A stretch of 64,000 bases of DNA from Paenibacillus_E sp042676385 (GTDB lineage: Bacteria; Bacillota; Bacilli; Paenibacillales; NBRC-103111): positions 868,001-932,000 of the forward strand of contig NZ_JBHTHA010000002.1 of assembly GCF_042676385.1 (NCBI RefSeq), read 5' to 3'. The translations under genes and the position numbers were made by a program. Of the stretch, positions 1 to 9,595 are shown in pieces (position 1 is the stretch's first letter; each line of letters starts with the position of its first letter). The notes under the pieces were generated by a model. It saw only the letters and a list, made by a program, of their open reading frames with translations. It was not told the origin of the DNA and did not search any database.

Positions 1-586
1 CCTTCACGATCTCCGTACGAATAAAGCCCGGACTAATCGCATTGACTTGAATGTTATACTTGGCCCACTCCACGGCCAAATTCTGCGTAAGCTGCATGAC
101 GCCGCCCTTGCTGGCAGCGTAAGCCGCCCGCTGCGGGATCGCCCCATGAGCTACGATAGACGTGATGTTGACGATCTTGCCACCCTCGCCGCGACCGATC
201 ATATGCTTGCCTACGTGCTTGCAGCAGAGGAAAGTACCATCCAGGTTAATGTTTAAACACTTGTGCCAGTTGTCCAGCGAGAGCTCCTCTGACGGTGCCA
301 CCATCGTAATGCCGGCGCAATTCGCAAGAATGTCGATTCGTCCGTACTCAGTGAGTGCCGCCCGTACCAGTGACTCGACCTGCTCCTCCCGGCTGACGTC
401 GCATGCTACTGTGAGTACGGGAACTCCAAATTGACGGCGAATTCCGTCCGCCTGCTCCTCCAACTGCTCCATCGTACGGCTGACGAGAACCAAGGCGGCT
501 CCTTCCTTGGCATAACCACGGGCGATCGCACCACCGATTCCGCGGCCGCCCCCGGTCACGACGACAATTTTATTATTCAACAGCAC
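1..586 (-). CDS. SDR family oxidoreductase, 3' end outside window
   Basis: Short-chain dehydrogenase/reductase cut by the left edge, so only about 195 N-terminal residues are visible. The frame starts at a GTG (584-586) preceded by AGAAGGGA. The NAD(P)-binding motif TGGGRGIG is at residues 11-18, NCAG at 89-92, the catalytic Ser at about 143 in NITSI, and Tyr156/Lys160 in YAASK, so the active site is intact. It is the last visible gene of the leftward operon and lies 33 bases after the GntR gene. Together with a mannonate dehydratase upstream, it may reduce fructuronate to mannonate as the SDR-type UxuB (YjmF) of Bacillus does. This role is inferred from context. A gluconate-type dehydrogenase is equally possible from the sequence seen. 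Confidence 0.9.
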   Translation of the reverse strand, partial: MLLNNKIVVVTGGGRGIGGAIARGYAKEGAALVLVSRTMEQLEEQADGIRRQFGVPVLTVACDVSREEQVESLVRAALTEYGRIDILANCAGITMVAPSEELSLDNWHKCLNINLDGTFLCCKHVGKHMIGRGEGGKIVNITSIVAHGAIPQRAAYAASKGGVMQLTQNLAVEWAKYNIQVNAISPGFIRTEIVK

Positions 587-619
587 GTGCAATCCCTTCT
601 TTCCATCCGCATGTCGAAA

Positions 620-1309
620 TTACCTGAAGTAAGTGGGATACTTGGCCTTCAGCTCTTCCTTCTCAAAGTTTACCCGGCTAAGATGCTCATGCATGGCACG
701 CTCCGCATGATCCGGGTTTTTCTCCCGAATGGCGCGGACGATCTCCCTGTGATCGGAAAGAATAATGTCCCAATTATAAGTAGCAGCCAATCGGAGATAA
801 CGAATCCGGTTGTAGTGCGTACTGAACTGTTGCAGCAGTCCCCAGGTGCGGGATTTGCCGCAGCCGACGATAATCGACCGATGAAACTCTTCGTCCAACT
901 CGAACAGACGCGCGTAATTATGCTCCTCCACGCAAAGCTCTTGCAGATTAACCAGGTTTTGCAATTGCAGCACCTGTTCGGAATTGAGCAGTTCGCAAGC
1001 CTGACGTACGATCGCCGACTCCAGGGTCTCCCGAACAAATCGAGACTCCTCGACCAGCTCCAGATCAATCAACGAAATAATAGAGCCCTTCTGCGGGATC
1101 GTTTCGATCAGTTCCTCTTGCCCCAGCTTCACGAACGCTTCCCGAATCGAGGTACGGCTCACCTGCAGCATTTCGATCATTTCTTTCTCCGAGATAAACC
1201 GGCCGGGCACCAACTTGAGCTCCATAATGTTTCTTTTCAAGGTTTCATGAACATGGTCACGAATCAATCCCTTGGTATCCCGTACTGCCTCCAGTTTAAT
1301 ATTCTTCAT
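620..1309 (-). CDS. GntR family regulator, FadR/FCD subfamily
   Basis: Transcription regulator of 229 residues. An N-terminal winged helix (about residues 10-75, with the typical SRTSIREAFVKL recognition region) is followed by an all-helical FCD ligand domain (about 85-215). The Asp/His residues that bind a metal in this domain appear in DEEFHRS, DHREIV and AMHEHL. The start ATG follows AAAGGAAG. It lies inside the operon between the GH2 and SDR genes. FCD regulators of uronate pathways (UxuR, ExuR) usually repress and are released by the uronate or an intermediate. The site TAGTATGACTA downstream of the operon promoter (9567-9583) fits the FadR-type consensus TNGTNNNACNA, so autoregulation of the operon is likely. 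Confidence 0.93.
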   Translation of the reverse strand: MKNIKLEAVRDTKGLIRDHVHETLKRNIMELKLVPGRFISEKEMIEMLQVSRTSIREAFVKLGQEELIETIPQKGSIISLIDLELVEESRFVRETLESAIVRQACELLNSEQVLQLQNLVNLQELCVEEHNYARLFELDEEFHRSIIVGCGKSRTWGLLQQFSTHYNRIRYLRLAATYNWDIILSDHREIVRAIREKNPDHAERAMHEHLSRVNFEKEELKAKYPTYFR

Positions 1310-1364
1310 ATATTGCTTCCTTTCTTAGGCACATCTGATAGTACAAGTGTACCTGAATTAAGTA

Positions 1365-4300
1365 TTAAAACAAGGGAACCTCGGAAACAAATTGGAACCA
1401 GCCGAAATCGAAATGGCTTCCAGGCAGGAATAGGAAGGTTACTTTTTGGACCCCTGTTACTTTTTCAAGTTCAAATACTTGCACTTCATAGCCAGCTGTC
1501 TGTATGAACTCAATGCGTTGATTCACCTCGCCTTCCTGATTAGCGAAACGAATATGAACCGTATTTTTATCCAGCGGCGATCGGCCATAGACAACAAGCT
1601 TCGATGCCCCTTCGTACGTAAAATCCATTTGATCGATTTCTAAGGAAACGTTATTCCCGATCCCTTCAACGCCGGCTTCCGAGATCGTAAATGTATCGCC
1701 GTAGATGCGGTCACATTCCGTGGCGAAATTTTTCTCGAAGGCTCTATTCTGCTTTTGGAACGAAAATCCCTTGATATGCACCTTCTTCTGTAGGACGAAG
1801 CAAATGGCAGTGATTCCGCGAAGACGCTTCGATAAATGGTAGGTTTCTTCTTGATACACATTCCACTTCGACGGCTTCTGGTAGATGACATCCGCCAGGA
1901 GTTTGCTACCCGCTTCATCCGGCATACCTTCCCAAATTTGCAGCGAATACGCTTCACCGGTCAAAGCAAAAATCGGAATCGTAATCGAGTCGGACCCATA
2001 CGTACCGAAATCGATATGACGAAACCCGACTTGAGTTTCACCGTCTCGGCTTGTGGCTACTCCCCTCTCGTTTCCATTTCCGACCTCTCCTTTACAATAA
2101 TCAAATAGGCCGGCAGAAATAAACCCATACGGATCCTTGTAAGCCGTACCGATTCCTTCCGCCTTAAATTCCAACTGGGAGATGAGCTTCGTCTTGTTCG
2201 TACCGTTCTTGCTCATGCAGCGAAGCCGGAAATCGCCATCGCCCAATGCAGTTACTTTCGCTTCAAGACCGAATGCTTCTACCACGGCAAGGTTGGAGAC
2301 AATCCCCGCATCGTTCACTATATTCCACTCGACCTCTTGATAAGAGGTATCGGCGGGGAACAGGTTGGCTCGCACCGTCATCTCTTTTCTCGTTTCGTCT
2401 AACTTTTGACCGGATGGGCTTACAATTTCAATTTTGCGTAAAGGGATTTCATCGACAGTCCCCATGGCCGGCGGCAGCTCTTGATTCCTAGTATGTGCGG
2501 AAACCCCTTCTATGGATGTTCCATCCCTTAGCGGGAGTACTTCAAATTCCGCAGTACGACTCTCCAAGCCTGCGGATGAAACCTCTACCCGAATTTCGCC
2601 GGGCTCAAGTAGAGCCCCTATGATCGCCATGAGTTTGCCGCTGAACAGTCTTCTGCTAATCCCTTTATACGAATCATAGTCCGTGCTGTCGCCATTATCC
2701 AAACCAAGCAATCGGCCCGCCCCCGTCACCTCGACACGCACCCGATTGCTCGCATTTTCCACTGGATTGCCATCGGCATCTTCCATGTTGATTTCCAGGA
2801 AGATCAAGTCCGCACCGTCAGCGATCAAGCTCTCCTTATCCGGCAGCAGACGAATCCTCTTCGCATCCCCGAAGGACCTTCTTACATCCGTAGCAATTAC
2901 TCGACCCGTTTCATCATAAGCTATTGCTTTCAATTCCCCGGCTTCATAAGGAAGCTTCCACCAGCCGACCAGCTGGGTTCCATGCTCATGATCGATATCG
3001 AAGCTTCCCATGGTAGCTCCATTGAATTGCAATTCGATTTTCGGCGCATTCGAACACACTCGAACATCGATCAATTGACCCGGATTAAAGTCCCAATAAG
3101 GAAAAATATGGACCATCGGCTTCTTCCTGCAGTCGGTCCATGCCGATTGGTAGATAAAATACGAATCTTTCTTGAATGTTGCCGTATCCAACTGTCCGAG
3201 ATAGGAGTTCTTGGTATGATAAGGCGTCGGTTCCCCAATATAGTCGAAGCCGGTCCAGATAAATTGACCTAAAGAGAAAGGTGTGTCCCTTTCTGCGATA
3301 ATACAGGCCTCGACTGACTTAGCCCCCCAGCTCGTCACACTATTTCCCAAAGCTGAGCACTGCTCGTCGTCATCGGCAAGAATGGACTTCTCGAAAGGAA
3401 AGCGGTAAATGCCTCTGCTTTGAACGATGGAAGCCGTCTCGCTGCCATAAATCATCCAGTCGGGATGCTCTTCATGATGCTTATGATAATATTTCTCCGC
3501 GTAGTTGTAGCCGGCCACCTTCACAATATCCGCACATTTTTGCGCATTCTCCCAAAGCATATAATTGGAACCGATGGTCACTTTGCCGTTATGCTTCGGA
3601 TCGTATTTAAGCACCTCGTCCATTAGCAATCGGGTGATTTCTTGCCCTCTTTCATCCGCATGAGTATCGTAAATCTCATTCCCAATACTCCACATCATCA
3701 GGCTCGGATGATTCCGGTCCCGCTTAACCCAGCTCTTCACATCGGCTTTCGACCATTCCTTAAAAAATCTCGCATAATCGTATGGGGTTTTGGATCTTTC
3801 CCACATGTCGAACGCTTCCGAAACGATAAGCAGTCCCATCTCATCCGCTAAATCCATAAGTTCGACCGCAGGCATATTGTGAGCGGTTCGAATGGCGTTA
3901 ACGCCCATCTCCTTCAAAATCCGAAGCCTTCTTCTCATGGCTTCTTTATTGAAGGCAGCCCCAAGCGCCCCTAAGTCGTGGTGCTCGCAGACCCCGTTTA
4001 CTTTCATTCTTGTACCATTCAAATAGAACCCCAGCTGAGGGTCAAGCTTGATTTCCCGAAACCCAATATTCTGAGGTATGCTTTCGATGACAATAAGATC
4101 CCGATCCTCTGCGGATTGCTGCAATTGGGTGACAAGCTGGTACAATTGCGGCTCATCCGTACTCCATAAATGAGGACGTATTACCGATAGCATCTGTCGA
4201 TGAATAGCACTGCCTGCTGCAACCTTGTCTGTCGCAGTTGCTGCCAGCTCGCCCTTGTACAGGATACGGTGACAGATTCGGACGTCCTCATGGAGGCTCA

Positions 4301-4805
4301 ATTCCGTCTCGATTTCTACCTGCCAACAATCGTCAACCCTTTTCGCAGCGGCATATATGCCATCCGTTATGATGTGGTTGCGGCCTCTCGACTTTAGCCA
4401 CATATTGCGGTAGATGCCGGCCCCCGAATACCACCGGCTATTCGGACTTTGGTGGACGACCTTCACTACAATTTCATTAACCCCGTCCGCGATCGCATCT
4501 GTAATCTCGTGTTCGAAAGAAGAATATCCGTACTTCCATTCTCCTACAAAACACTGGTTTACATAGACGGAGGAGTCCATGTAAACCCCATCGAAATATA
4601 ATAGAATTTGACAGTCCGTTTCTTTCGCGTATGTAAATCTTTTCCTATACCAGCCGATACTATTTTCATACAGATTTAGTGTATTATAGATCAGCCAATC
4701 ATGGGGGAGGTCCACCGGCTCAAATGACAAGCCGGCGCTATCTGTCACATCAAGGCTGCTCTTGGCAAATTCCCATCCGTTATTAAACAATGTTTTCTTA
4801 TTCAT
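1365..4805 (-). CDS. Glycoside hydrolase family 2 protein, cytoplasmic
   Basis: A GH2 glycosidase of 1146 residues without a signal peptide. The sugar-binding N-terminal domain (about 1-150, with LPHDW and GWYRKRF) and Ig-like domain are followed by the TIM barrel. The acid/base Glu is E377 in MWSIGNEIYD and the nucleophile is E456 in YGSE. The C-terminal half holds several beta-sandwich domains (DUF4982/Ig-like). Its start overlaps the uxuA stop by four bases (ATGA), so the two are translationally coupled. The motif LDTATFKKDSYFIYQSAW is typical of beta-galactosidase-like GH2 members, and the NxKG signature of beta-glucuronidases was not found, so the context-based guess of a glucuronidase is not supported by sequence. 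It probably cleaves an imported oligosaccharide. Confidence 0.92.
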   Translation of the reverse strand: MNKKTLFNNGWEFAKSSLDVTDSAGLSFEPVDLPHDWLIYNTLNLYENSIGWYRKRFTYAKETDCQILLYFDGVYMDSSVYVNQCFVGEWKYGYSSFEHEITDAIADGVNEIVVKVVHQSPNSRWYSGAGIYRNMWLKSRGRNHIITDGIYAAAKRVDDCWQVEIETELSLHEDVRICHRILYKGELAATATDKVAAGSAIHRQMLSVIRPHLWSTDEPQLYQLVTQLQQSAEDRDLIVIESIPQNIGFREIKLDPQLGFYLNGTRMKVNGVCEHHDLGALGAAFNKEAMRRRLRILKEMGVNAIRTAHNMPAVELMDLADEMGLLIVSEAFDMWERSKTPYDYARFFKEWSKADVKSWVKRDRNHPSLMMWSIGNEIYDTHADERGQEITRLLMDEVLKYDPKHNGKVTIGSNYMLWENAQKCADIVKVAGYNYAEKYYHKHHEEHPDWMIYGSETASIVQSRGIYRFPFEKSILADDDEQCSALGNSVTSWGAKSVEACIIAERDTPFSLGQFIWTGFDYIGEPTPYHTKNSYLGQLDTATFKKDSYFIYQSAWTDCRKKPMVHIFPYWDFNPGQLIDVRVCSNAPKIELQFNGATMGSFDIDHEHGTQLVGWWKLPYEAGELKAIAYDETGRVIATDVRRSFGDAKRIRLLPDKESLIADGADLIFLEINMEDADGNPVENASNRVRVEVTGAGRLLGLDNGDSTDYDSYKGISRRLFSGKLMAIIGALLEPGEIRVEVSSAGLESRTAEFEVLPLRDGTSIEGVSAHTRNQELPPAMGTVDEIPLRKIEIVSPSGQKLDETRKEMTVRANLFPADTSYQEVEWNIVNDAGIVSNLAVVEAFGLEAKVTALGDGDFRLRCMSKNGTNKTKLISQLEFKAEGIGTAYKDPYGFISAGLFDYCKGEVGNGNERGVATSRDGETQVGFRHIDFGTYGSDSITIPIFALTGEAYSLQIWEGMPDEAGSKLLADVIYQKPSKWNVYQEETYHLSKRLRGITAICFVLQKKVHIKGFSFQKQNRAFEKNFATECDRIYGDTFTISEAGVEGIGNNVSLEIDQMDFTYEGASKLVVYGRSPLDKNTVHIRFANQEGEVNQRIEFIQTAGYEVQVFELEKVTGVQKVTFLFLPGSHFDFGWFQFVSEVPLF

Positions 4806-5869
4806 GGTTTAATCCCCCGCTCTAAACTATCCCAAATACCCCATAAATACATAATGCCTAATGCCCTGTCATACAGGCCGTACCCGGGCCTACAGCGTTC
4901 ATCCCAAATATGCCGTCCATGATCAGGCCGGGCATATCCACGGAAGCCTGTCTCGTGATAGGCCCTTACAATTTCAATGATATCGACGGTACCGTCACAC
5001 GCCCTGTGGGACGTCTCGATAAAATCGCTGTTCTCGTAAACCTTCACGTTGCGAATGTGGGCAAACGGAATCCGGTCGGTAAATTCGCGGATCATGGCGG
5101 GAATATCGTTGAGCGGATTCGCTCCAAGGGAACCGCTGCATAAGGTTACGCCGTTATAAGGGCTATCCACAAGCTTCAGTAACCTGCGAATACTGTCTCG
5201 TCCCGTCATGATACGAGGCAATCCGAATATAGACCACGGCGGATCGTCAGGATGGACCGCCATCTTAATGTTATTGTTTGCCGCCACCGGAATGATCGCT
5301 TCCAGGAAGTATTGAAAGTTACTCCATAAATCTTCCGTTGTCACGAATTTATACGCATCGAATAGCGGTGCCAGCAGCTTGAGCCGATCCGGCTCCCAGC
5401 CGGGCATCGAAAAGTCGGGGTTGGAAGCGATGAGTCGGACCAGCTCCTCCGGACTCATTTGATCTATTTTGGCCTTTTCATAGAAAAGCGCCGTGGAGCC
5501 ATCCTCCATCTCTTTGAACAGGTCCGTACGAATCCAATCAAACACCGGCATGAAATTGTAGCAAATTGTTTTCACACCGACCTTGGCCAACTTCTCGATC
5601 GTTTTCTGATAATTCTCGATATACCGGTCCCGAGTAGGTAAGCCCAGCTTAATGTCTTCGTGCACGTTTACGCTCTCGACGACCTCAAGGTGAAAGCCGT
5701 ACGCATCGGCTTGTTTTTTATAATCAAGAATACGGTCCATCGGCCACTCCTCGCCGACGGGAACATCGTGAAGGGCCCAGACGATTCCTTCCACTCCTGG
5801 AATTTGTTTGATATGCTTCAATGTCACTGTGTCATTGCCTTCTCCGTACCAACGAAACACCATTTTCAT
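4802..5869 (-). CDS. uxuA: Mannonate dehydratase
   Basis: UxuA converts D-mannonate to 2-keto-3-deoxy-D-gluconate in hexuronate breakdown, using Mn2+ or Fe2+. The 355-residue length is normal for the family. Recognisable family segments are FRWYGEGNDTV at the N-terminus, HPDDPPWSIFGLPR in the middle (metal and substrate region), and ARPDHGRHIW near the C-terminus. The ATG at 5867-5869 follows AAAGGG at a rather long spacing. It sits between the solute-binding protein and the GH2 gene, overlapping the latter by four bases. The GntR and SDR genes of the same operon complete a glucuronate-type pathway. Hexuronate isomerase (UxaC) and KDG kinase/aldolase are not in this window. Confidence 0.95.
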   Translation of the reverse strand: MKMVFRWYGEGNDTVTLKHIKQIPGVEGIVWALHDVPVGEEWPMDRILDYKKQADAYGFHLEVVESVNVHEDIKLGLPTRDRYIENYQKTIEKLAKVGVKTICYNFMPVFDWIRTDLFKEMEDGSTALFYEKAKIDQMSPEELVRLIASNPDFSMPGWEPDRLKLLAPLFDAYKFVTTEDLWSNFQYFLEAIIPVAANNNIKMAVHPDDPPWSIFGLPRIMTGRDSIRRLLKLVDSPYNGVTLCSGSLGANPLNDIPAMIREFTDRIPFAHIRNVKVYENSDFIETSHRACDGTVDIIEIVRAYHETGFRGYARPDHGRHIWDERCRPGYGLYDRALGIMYLWGIWDSLERGIKP

Positions 5870-5929
5870 TGTATGTCTACCCTTTCTTCACGGAGAAACT
5901 ATGCAGCCATTTATATGACTCGGGTATAA

Positions 5930-7588
5930 TTAATACCCAAGCATGCCCTTCGTTTTGTTAAAGATATCATTCGCCATTTTCATATAGCGGGAAGCTCCAA
6001 TCGATTCGACCTGGGTCACATATGTATTCCAATCGGTACCAATGTTAGCCTGCCCTGTAATAAATTTCAGGGTCATCGTGTCGACGTAATCCATCAGCGG
6101 CTTCGAGATCAAGTTCATTTGTTCGCTTTCGTCCGGGTTACCCATGATCGGCGGCGCGAGCATTCTTGGCTTGCGGAGCGTCTGGATCCGGTTGTTATAG
6201 TCTTTCTCGCCTTCTGTCATTTTGGACATCTTCAGTTTAGCGGAACCGCCGTAGGCAAAATTACCGCCGCCGAAGCCGAAGTCGACGTTCAATTTCTTCG
6301 TAGCCTTCGAATTCATTCCGTTAAATGAAATGTCAGGATTGAGTGTAATGTTGCCGTTTGCGTCCTTCGTGTAAGTCTCGCCTTCAACACCCCAAAGGCT
6401 GAGCATTTGGCCCTCGTCGGAATACCACAGCCAATCGACAAAACGAAGCATTTCGATAAACTTATCCTTGCCCAGCTTCTTCAGCGCGTTCTGGCTGATC
6501 ATAACGCCGTTCTCGAGGCGGGAGGTTTCGATTTGAAGCATGCCTTTCGGACCGCCCGGCTGAACGATCATATACAAGTCGGCGTCCGGCACCTGCATCT
6601 TGGTTTTAGAGTCCGCAAGTATTTGGTAGTTGGCGTTCATGACGTAAGTATCGCCTTTATAGAACTTGGCTTGCGCGGTTTTATCGTCCTGCGTGAAGGA
6701 CTCCGGATCGAGCAGACCCTCTTTGACCAGTTTATTGAGGTATGTTACATAATCCTTGAAATCATTCGTCGATTCGGCAAATTCGAACTGCTTTGTCTGT
6801 TCGTTGAACCGAGTGCCGTTGGCAATGCCCCAGCCACCGGTTACGCCATACTGGGCAGCAGTAATATTTAATGTCGATTTCCCATTGAATTCGTCGGACA
6901 TAACGTACTTCGCACCGGTATACGCTTTCACTTTCTTAAGGGCTTCGTAGAAGTCTTCATACGTCCATTTGCCTTCCAGGCCTTTTACATCGATGCCCGC
7001 TTTTTCAAATATGTCTTTCCGGATCATATAGGAGTAGCCTCCGCCCGCCACTTCCCACAAGCCAGGCAGCACATAATATTTACCGTCCGATTTGAGCTTC
7101 TGCCGCAGGTCTTTATCCATTCCCCACGCTTTTACAGCCTTCTGATAGTTCGGCATATACTGCACCCAATCGCTGATCGGTACGATTTGGCCACTGGCTA
7201 CGTATGAGGATTCGTCATAAGTCTTCGGAATAATAAAGGGAGCATCGCCGCTGTTGACCAAGAGTGACTTCTTGTTCTCATATTCGGTGGCGGGGATCAC
7301 GTTAACGTCAAACGATACATTCGTTTTCTCCTGAATTGCGCTCCAAAGTCTCCAGTCTTTCTTATACGGATAGGTCGGTTGATCGCTGAACATTATGGAG
7401 TAGGTTACAGGATCGTTCGAACGGAATGTTGTGCCTTCGCCGAAAGTGTAACCTTGCGGTGCTGCGGAACTTACGCCAGGAGATGCGCTACTGGGCGATT
7501 CTATCGTGTCGCTGTTTGTACAGCCTGCCGTACCTATAGCCATCGTTACCGCCAATACAACTCCTAATGCCTTGCTGGATCTTTTCAT
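5930..7588 (-). CDS. Sugar ABC transporter solute-binding lipoprotein, LplA type
   Basis: Extracellular solute-binding protein of 552 residues, family 1. The lipoprotein signal ends in the lipobox TAGC with the acylated Cys at residue 23, followed by a Ser/Pro-rich linker. Length and motifs (SIMFSDQPTYPYKKDW near the start, LRFVDWLWYSDEGQML) match the long LplA/YtcQ-type binding proteins of Paenibacillaceae, which deliver oligosaccharides or glycosides to LplB/LplC permeases. It follows the two permease genes, the reverse of the usual order, and is separated from them by about 100 bases that can form a hairpin. The ligand is likely a uronate-containing glycoside judging by uxuA and GH2 next door; this is inference. 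Confidence 0.93.
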   Translation of the reverse strand: MKRSSKALGVVLAVTMAIGTAGCTNSDTIESPSSASPGVSSAAPQGYTFGEGTTFRSNDPVTYSIMFSDQPTYPYKKDWRLWSAIQEKTNVSFDVNVIPATEYENKKSLLVNSGDAPFIIPKTYDESSYVASGQIVPISDWVQYMPNYQKAVKAWGMDKDLRQKLKSDGKYYVLPGLWEVAGGGYSYMIRKDIFEKAGIDVKGLEGKWTYEDFYEALKKVKAYTGAKYVMSDEFNGKSTLNITAAQYGVTGGWGIANGTRFNEQTKQFEFAESTNDFKDYVTYLNKLVKEGLLDPESFTQDDKTAQAKFYKGDTYVMNANYQILADSKTKMQVPDADLYMIVQPGGPKGMLQIETSRLENGVMISQNALKKLGKDKFIEMLRFVDWLWYSDEGQMLSLWGVEGETYTKDANGNITLNPDISFNGMNSKATKKLNVDFGFGGGNFAYGGSAKLKMSKMTEGEKDYNNRIQTLRKPRMLAPPIMGNPDESEQMNLISKPLMDYVDTMTLKFITGQANIGTDWNTYVTQVESIGASRYMKMANDIFNKTKGMLGY

Positions 7589-7623
7589 ATTGCCACCCTT
7601 TCATCTATCGTATTTTTATGAAA

Positions 7624-7678
7624 CAGGAAACCTGCGATTTCATGTCGGACAAATGCAAACTGCGGTCGCAACTTCCTG
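7624..7678 (-). other. Intercistronic inverted repeat between permease and SBP genes
   Basis: The arms CAGGAAACCTGCGA (7624-7637) and TCGCAACTTCCTG (7666-7678) are complementary apart from a small bulge and would close a stem around a loop of about 28 bases in the leftward mRNA. No T run follows, so it looks like a stability or processing element that could raise the level of the solute-binding protein over the permeases. Function is inferred. Confidence 0.5.
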
Positions 7679-7688
7679 AATATAACGA

Positions 7689-8561
7689 CTAGCCCTTCAC
7701 GGAACCGATCATCATGCCCTGCACAAAATATTTCTGCACGAAAGGATAGAGACAAATAATCGGCAAAGACGTCAAGACCATGGCACAGGATTTAATGGTT
7801 GCCGCGATTTGAGCGGTCGCATCGGAGCTAAGTCCCGCTTCGGCCGGATTAATCGAGCTGTCGATGATCTGACGTAAAAAGAGAGCGACCGGCCACTTAT
7901 CCTTCGTTTGCAAGAAAAGAGAAGGACCGAACCAATTGTTCCAGATGGCAACCATGCTGAACAACACCATCGTGGCCAGAATCGGTTTCGACAACGGAAG
8001 CGTAATTCTTAGGAAGATGCCATAGACGCCAAGACCATCCACCGTAGCGGCTTCCTCCACTTCGCTTGGCAAGCTGGCAAAGAAGGTCTTCACTAAAATC
8101 ACGTTAAAGGCGCTTATGGCGCCGGGAATTACGATAGCCCAAATGGTATCCCGCATATGTAACGTCTTGGCGATCAAAATATAATTCGGAATCAGCCCGC
8201 CGCCGAAATACATCGTGAACAAGACGAAAGGGATAAAGAATTTATTTAGGCGCAACTTATCCTTCGATAGAGGATAAGACATCACCGCAGTCGCGGAAAC
8301 TGAAATGATCGTTCCAATGACGGAGTACAGGATCGTATTGCCGTAATACTTAAAGAAATCCGGCTTGCTCAGCACGGCTTGATACGTCTTATCCGTAAAA
8401 TCAACGGGAAATATCGTAACCTTACCTGCATACACCGCAGCCTCTGAGCTGAATGACTGCGCGACTAGATATAAGAACGGATACAAGGTCATGATGACGA
8501 CCAGAGCCATGATGAATCCGTTAAAAACTTGAAACACGCGATAAGATGTAGACTCTTTCAT
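7689..8561 (-). CDS. Carbohydrate ABC transporter permease, LplC/YtcP type
   Basis: Inner-membrane permease of 290 residues with six predicted membrane segments. The EAA loop that docks the ATPase reads EEAATVDGLGVYGIFLRITLP at about residues 167-187. The C-terminus LYPFVQKYFVQGMMIGSVKG is the hallmark ending of LplC/YtcP/AraQ-type subunits. It lies 15 bases after lplB and pairs with it. No ATP-binding subunit is encoded in the operon, so a shared MsmX/UgpC-type ATPase elsewhere in the genome must energise it. Confidence 0.95.
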   Translation of the reverse strand: MKESTSYRVFQVFNGFIMALVVIMTLYPFLYLVAQSFSSEAAVYAGKVTIFPVDFTDKTYQAVLSKPDFFKYYGNTILYSVIGTIISVSATAVMSYPLSKDKLRLNKFFIPFVLFTMYFGGGLIPNYILIAKTLHMRDTIWAIVIPGAISAFNVILVKTFFASLPSEVEEAATVDGLGVYGIFLRITLPLSKPILATMVLFSMVAIWNNWFGPSLFLQTKDKWPVALFLRQIIDSSINPAEAGLSSDATAQIAATIKSCAMVLTSLPIICLYPFVQKYFVQGMMIGSVKG

Positions 8562-8576
8562 CCGAATGACTCCTAT

Positions 8577-9506
8577 CTACCAAAGGCTCGATTTCGTTGT
8601 TTTCTTTGAAATATAGTTCGCGGTCGTGACCAAAATAAGACCGATAACCCCTTCGAACAAACCTACCGCAGTCGCATAACTGAAGTTTCCGCCGGTGATC
8701 CCCATCCGGTACACGTAAGTGGAAATAACATCCGCCGTCTTATACGTTAACGGGTTGTATAAGAGCAAGATCTTTTCGAAGTTCGATCCCATGATGCCGC
8801 CAATGTCCAAAATTAGCAGCGTCATGATCGTCGGCAGAATGCCTGGAATCGTCACGTGCCAAGCCAGACGGAATCGATTTGCTCCATCGACCTTGGCTGC
8901 TTCATACAAATCGGTATTAATGCCGGTCATCGCTGCCAAATAGAGAATCGTTCCCCAGCCGAGTCCTTGCCAAATGCCCGTGGACACATAAATCGTCGGG
9001 AACCATTCCGGCAAAGAGATGAATGAAAGCTTTGCAAAGCCCATCTTTTCGATCAGCGAGTTAACCGGCCCCGTCATGGACAGTACTTCTTTAGTCATGC
9101 CCGCTACGATGACCATAGAGATAAAATGGGGTAAATAGGAGACCGTCTGGACGAACTTTTTCACACGAATCCTCCGCAGTTCATTCAAAAGCAGCGCAAA
9201 AATCAAGGTGAGCGGAAAACGAACGATCAGATACAAGACGCTTAATGTCAAATTGTTTCGGAACGCTTTCCAGAAGGAGGGGTCCTTCATAAACATCTGA
9301 AAGTAATTGAGGCCAACCCATTCCGTTCCGAATAGGTTGGTTCCGCCTCTGTATTTACGGAAAGCGATTACATTACCAAGCATAGGCACGTACTTAAAAA
9401 TGATAAAGTAAATGACGGGAATAATCAGAAAGGAGTATAACTTCCACTCCTTCCTCACGTGTTTCAGAAGAGGGGCATTTAAAACCGCCTTATTTTCAAC
9501 TGACAT
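8577..9506 (-). CDS. Carbohydrate ABC transporter permease, LplB type
   Basis: First gene of the operon: an LplB/UgpA-type permease of about 309 residues with six membrane helices. The EAA loop is YEAAKVDGANRFRLAWHVTIPG. The start chosen is the ATG at 9504-9506 (MSVENKAVL), which follows GGGGAAAGTGGTGG. A longer frame beginning at 9560 has no ribosome-binding site and would place the operator within the coding region or just before it. The protein has the conserved LplB N-terminal pattern FIIFKYVPMLGNVIAFRKY. Together with the LplC subunit it forms the channel for the sugar delivered by the downstream solute-binding protein. Confidence 0.94.
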   Translation of the reverse strand: MSVENKAVLNAPLLKHVRKEWKLYSFLIIPVIYFIIFKYVPMLGNVIAFRKYRGGTNLFGTEWVGLNYFQMFMKDPSFWKAFRNNLTLSVLYLIVRFPLTLIFALLLNELRRIRVKKFVQTVSYLPHFISMVIVAGMTKEVLSMTGPVNSLIEKMGFAKLSFISLPEWFPTIYVSTGIWQGLGWGTILYLAAMTGINTDLYEAAKVDGANRFRLAWHVTIPGILPTIMTLLILDIGGIMGSNFEKILLLYNPLTYKTADVISTYVYRMGITGGNFSYATAVGLFEGVIGLILVTTANYISKKTTKSSLW

Positions 9507-9566
9507 ACAACCACCACTTTCCCCTGGTAAATGATCTCCCAACTCATATACATCAAGCATTTATTT

Positions 9567-9583
9567 TACTAGTATGACTAGTA
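9567..9583 (-). promoter_or_regulatory. FadR-type GntR operator
   Basis: A perfect 7-bp inverted repeat with a 3-base spacer, TACTAGT-ATG-ACTAGTA. Its centre TAGTATGACTA fits the FadR-subfamily consensus TNGTNNNACNA exactly. It lies just downstream of the -10 box, about where transcription starts, a typical repressor position. The probable ligand is the GntR protein encoded at 620-1309 in the same operon. Confidence 0.75.
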
Positions 9584-9595
9584 TTACTTGAACTG

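Noticed and set aside
1341..1352. Near-palindrome GTACAAGTGTAC between the GH2 and GntR genes
   Set aside because: It is nearly symmetric but does not fit the FadR-type consensus or the operator at 9567-9583, and it lies inside the operon without promoter boxes.
431..1507. Long plus-strand frame across the GntR and GH2 genes
   Set aside because: It spans two real minus-strand genes and their gap, and its translation shows no recognisable motif.
1365..4805. Naming the GH2 enzyme a beta-glucuronidase because of uxuA next to it
   Set aside because: The NxKG carboxylate-binding signature of glucuronidases was not found, and the conserved segments look more like beta-galactosidase-type GH2 proteins.
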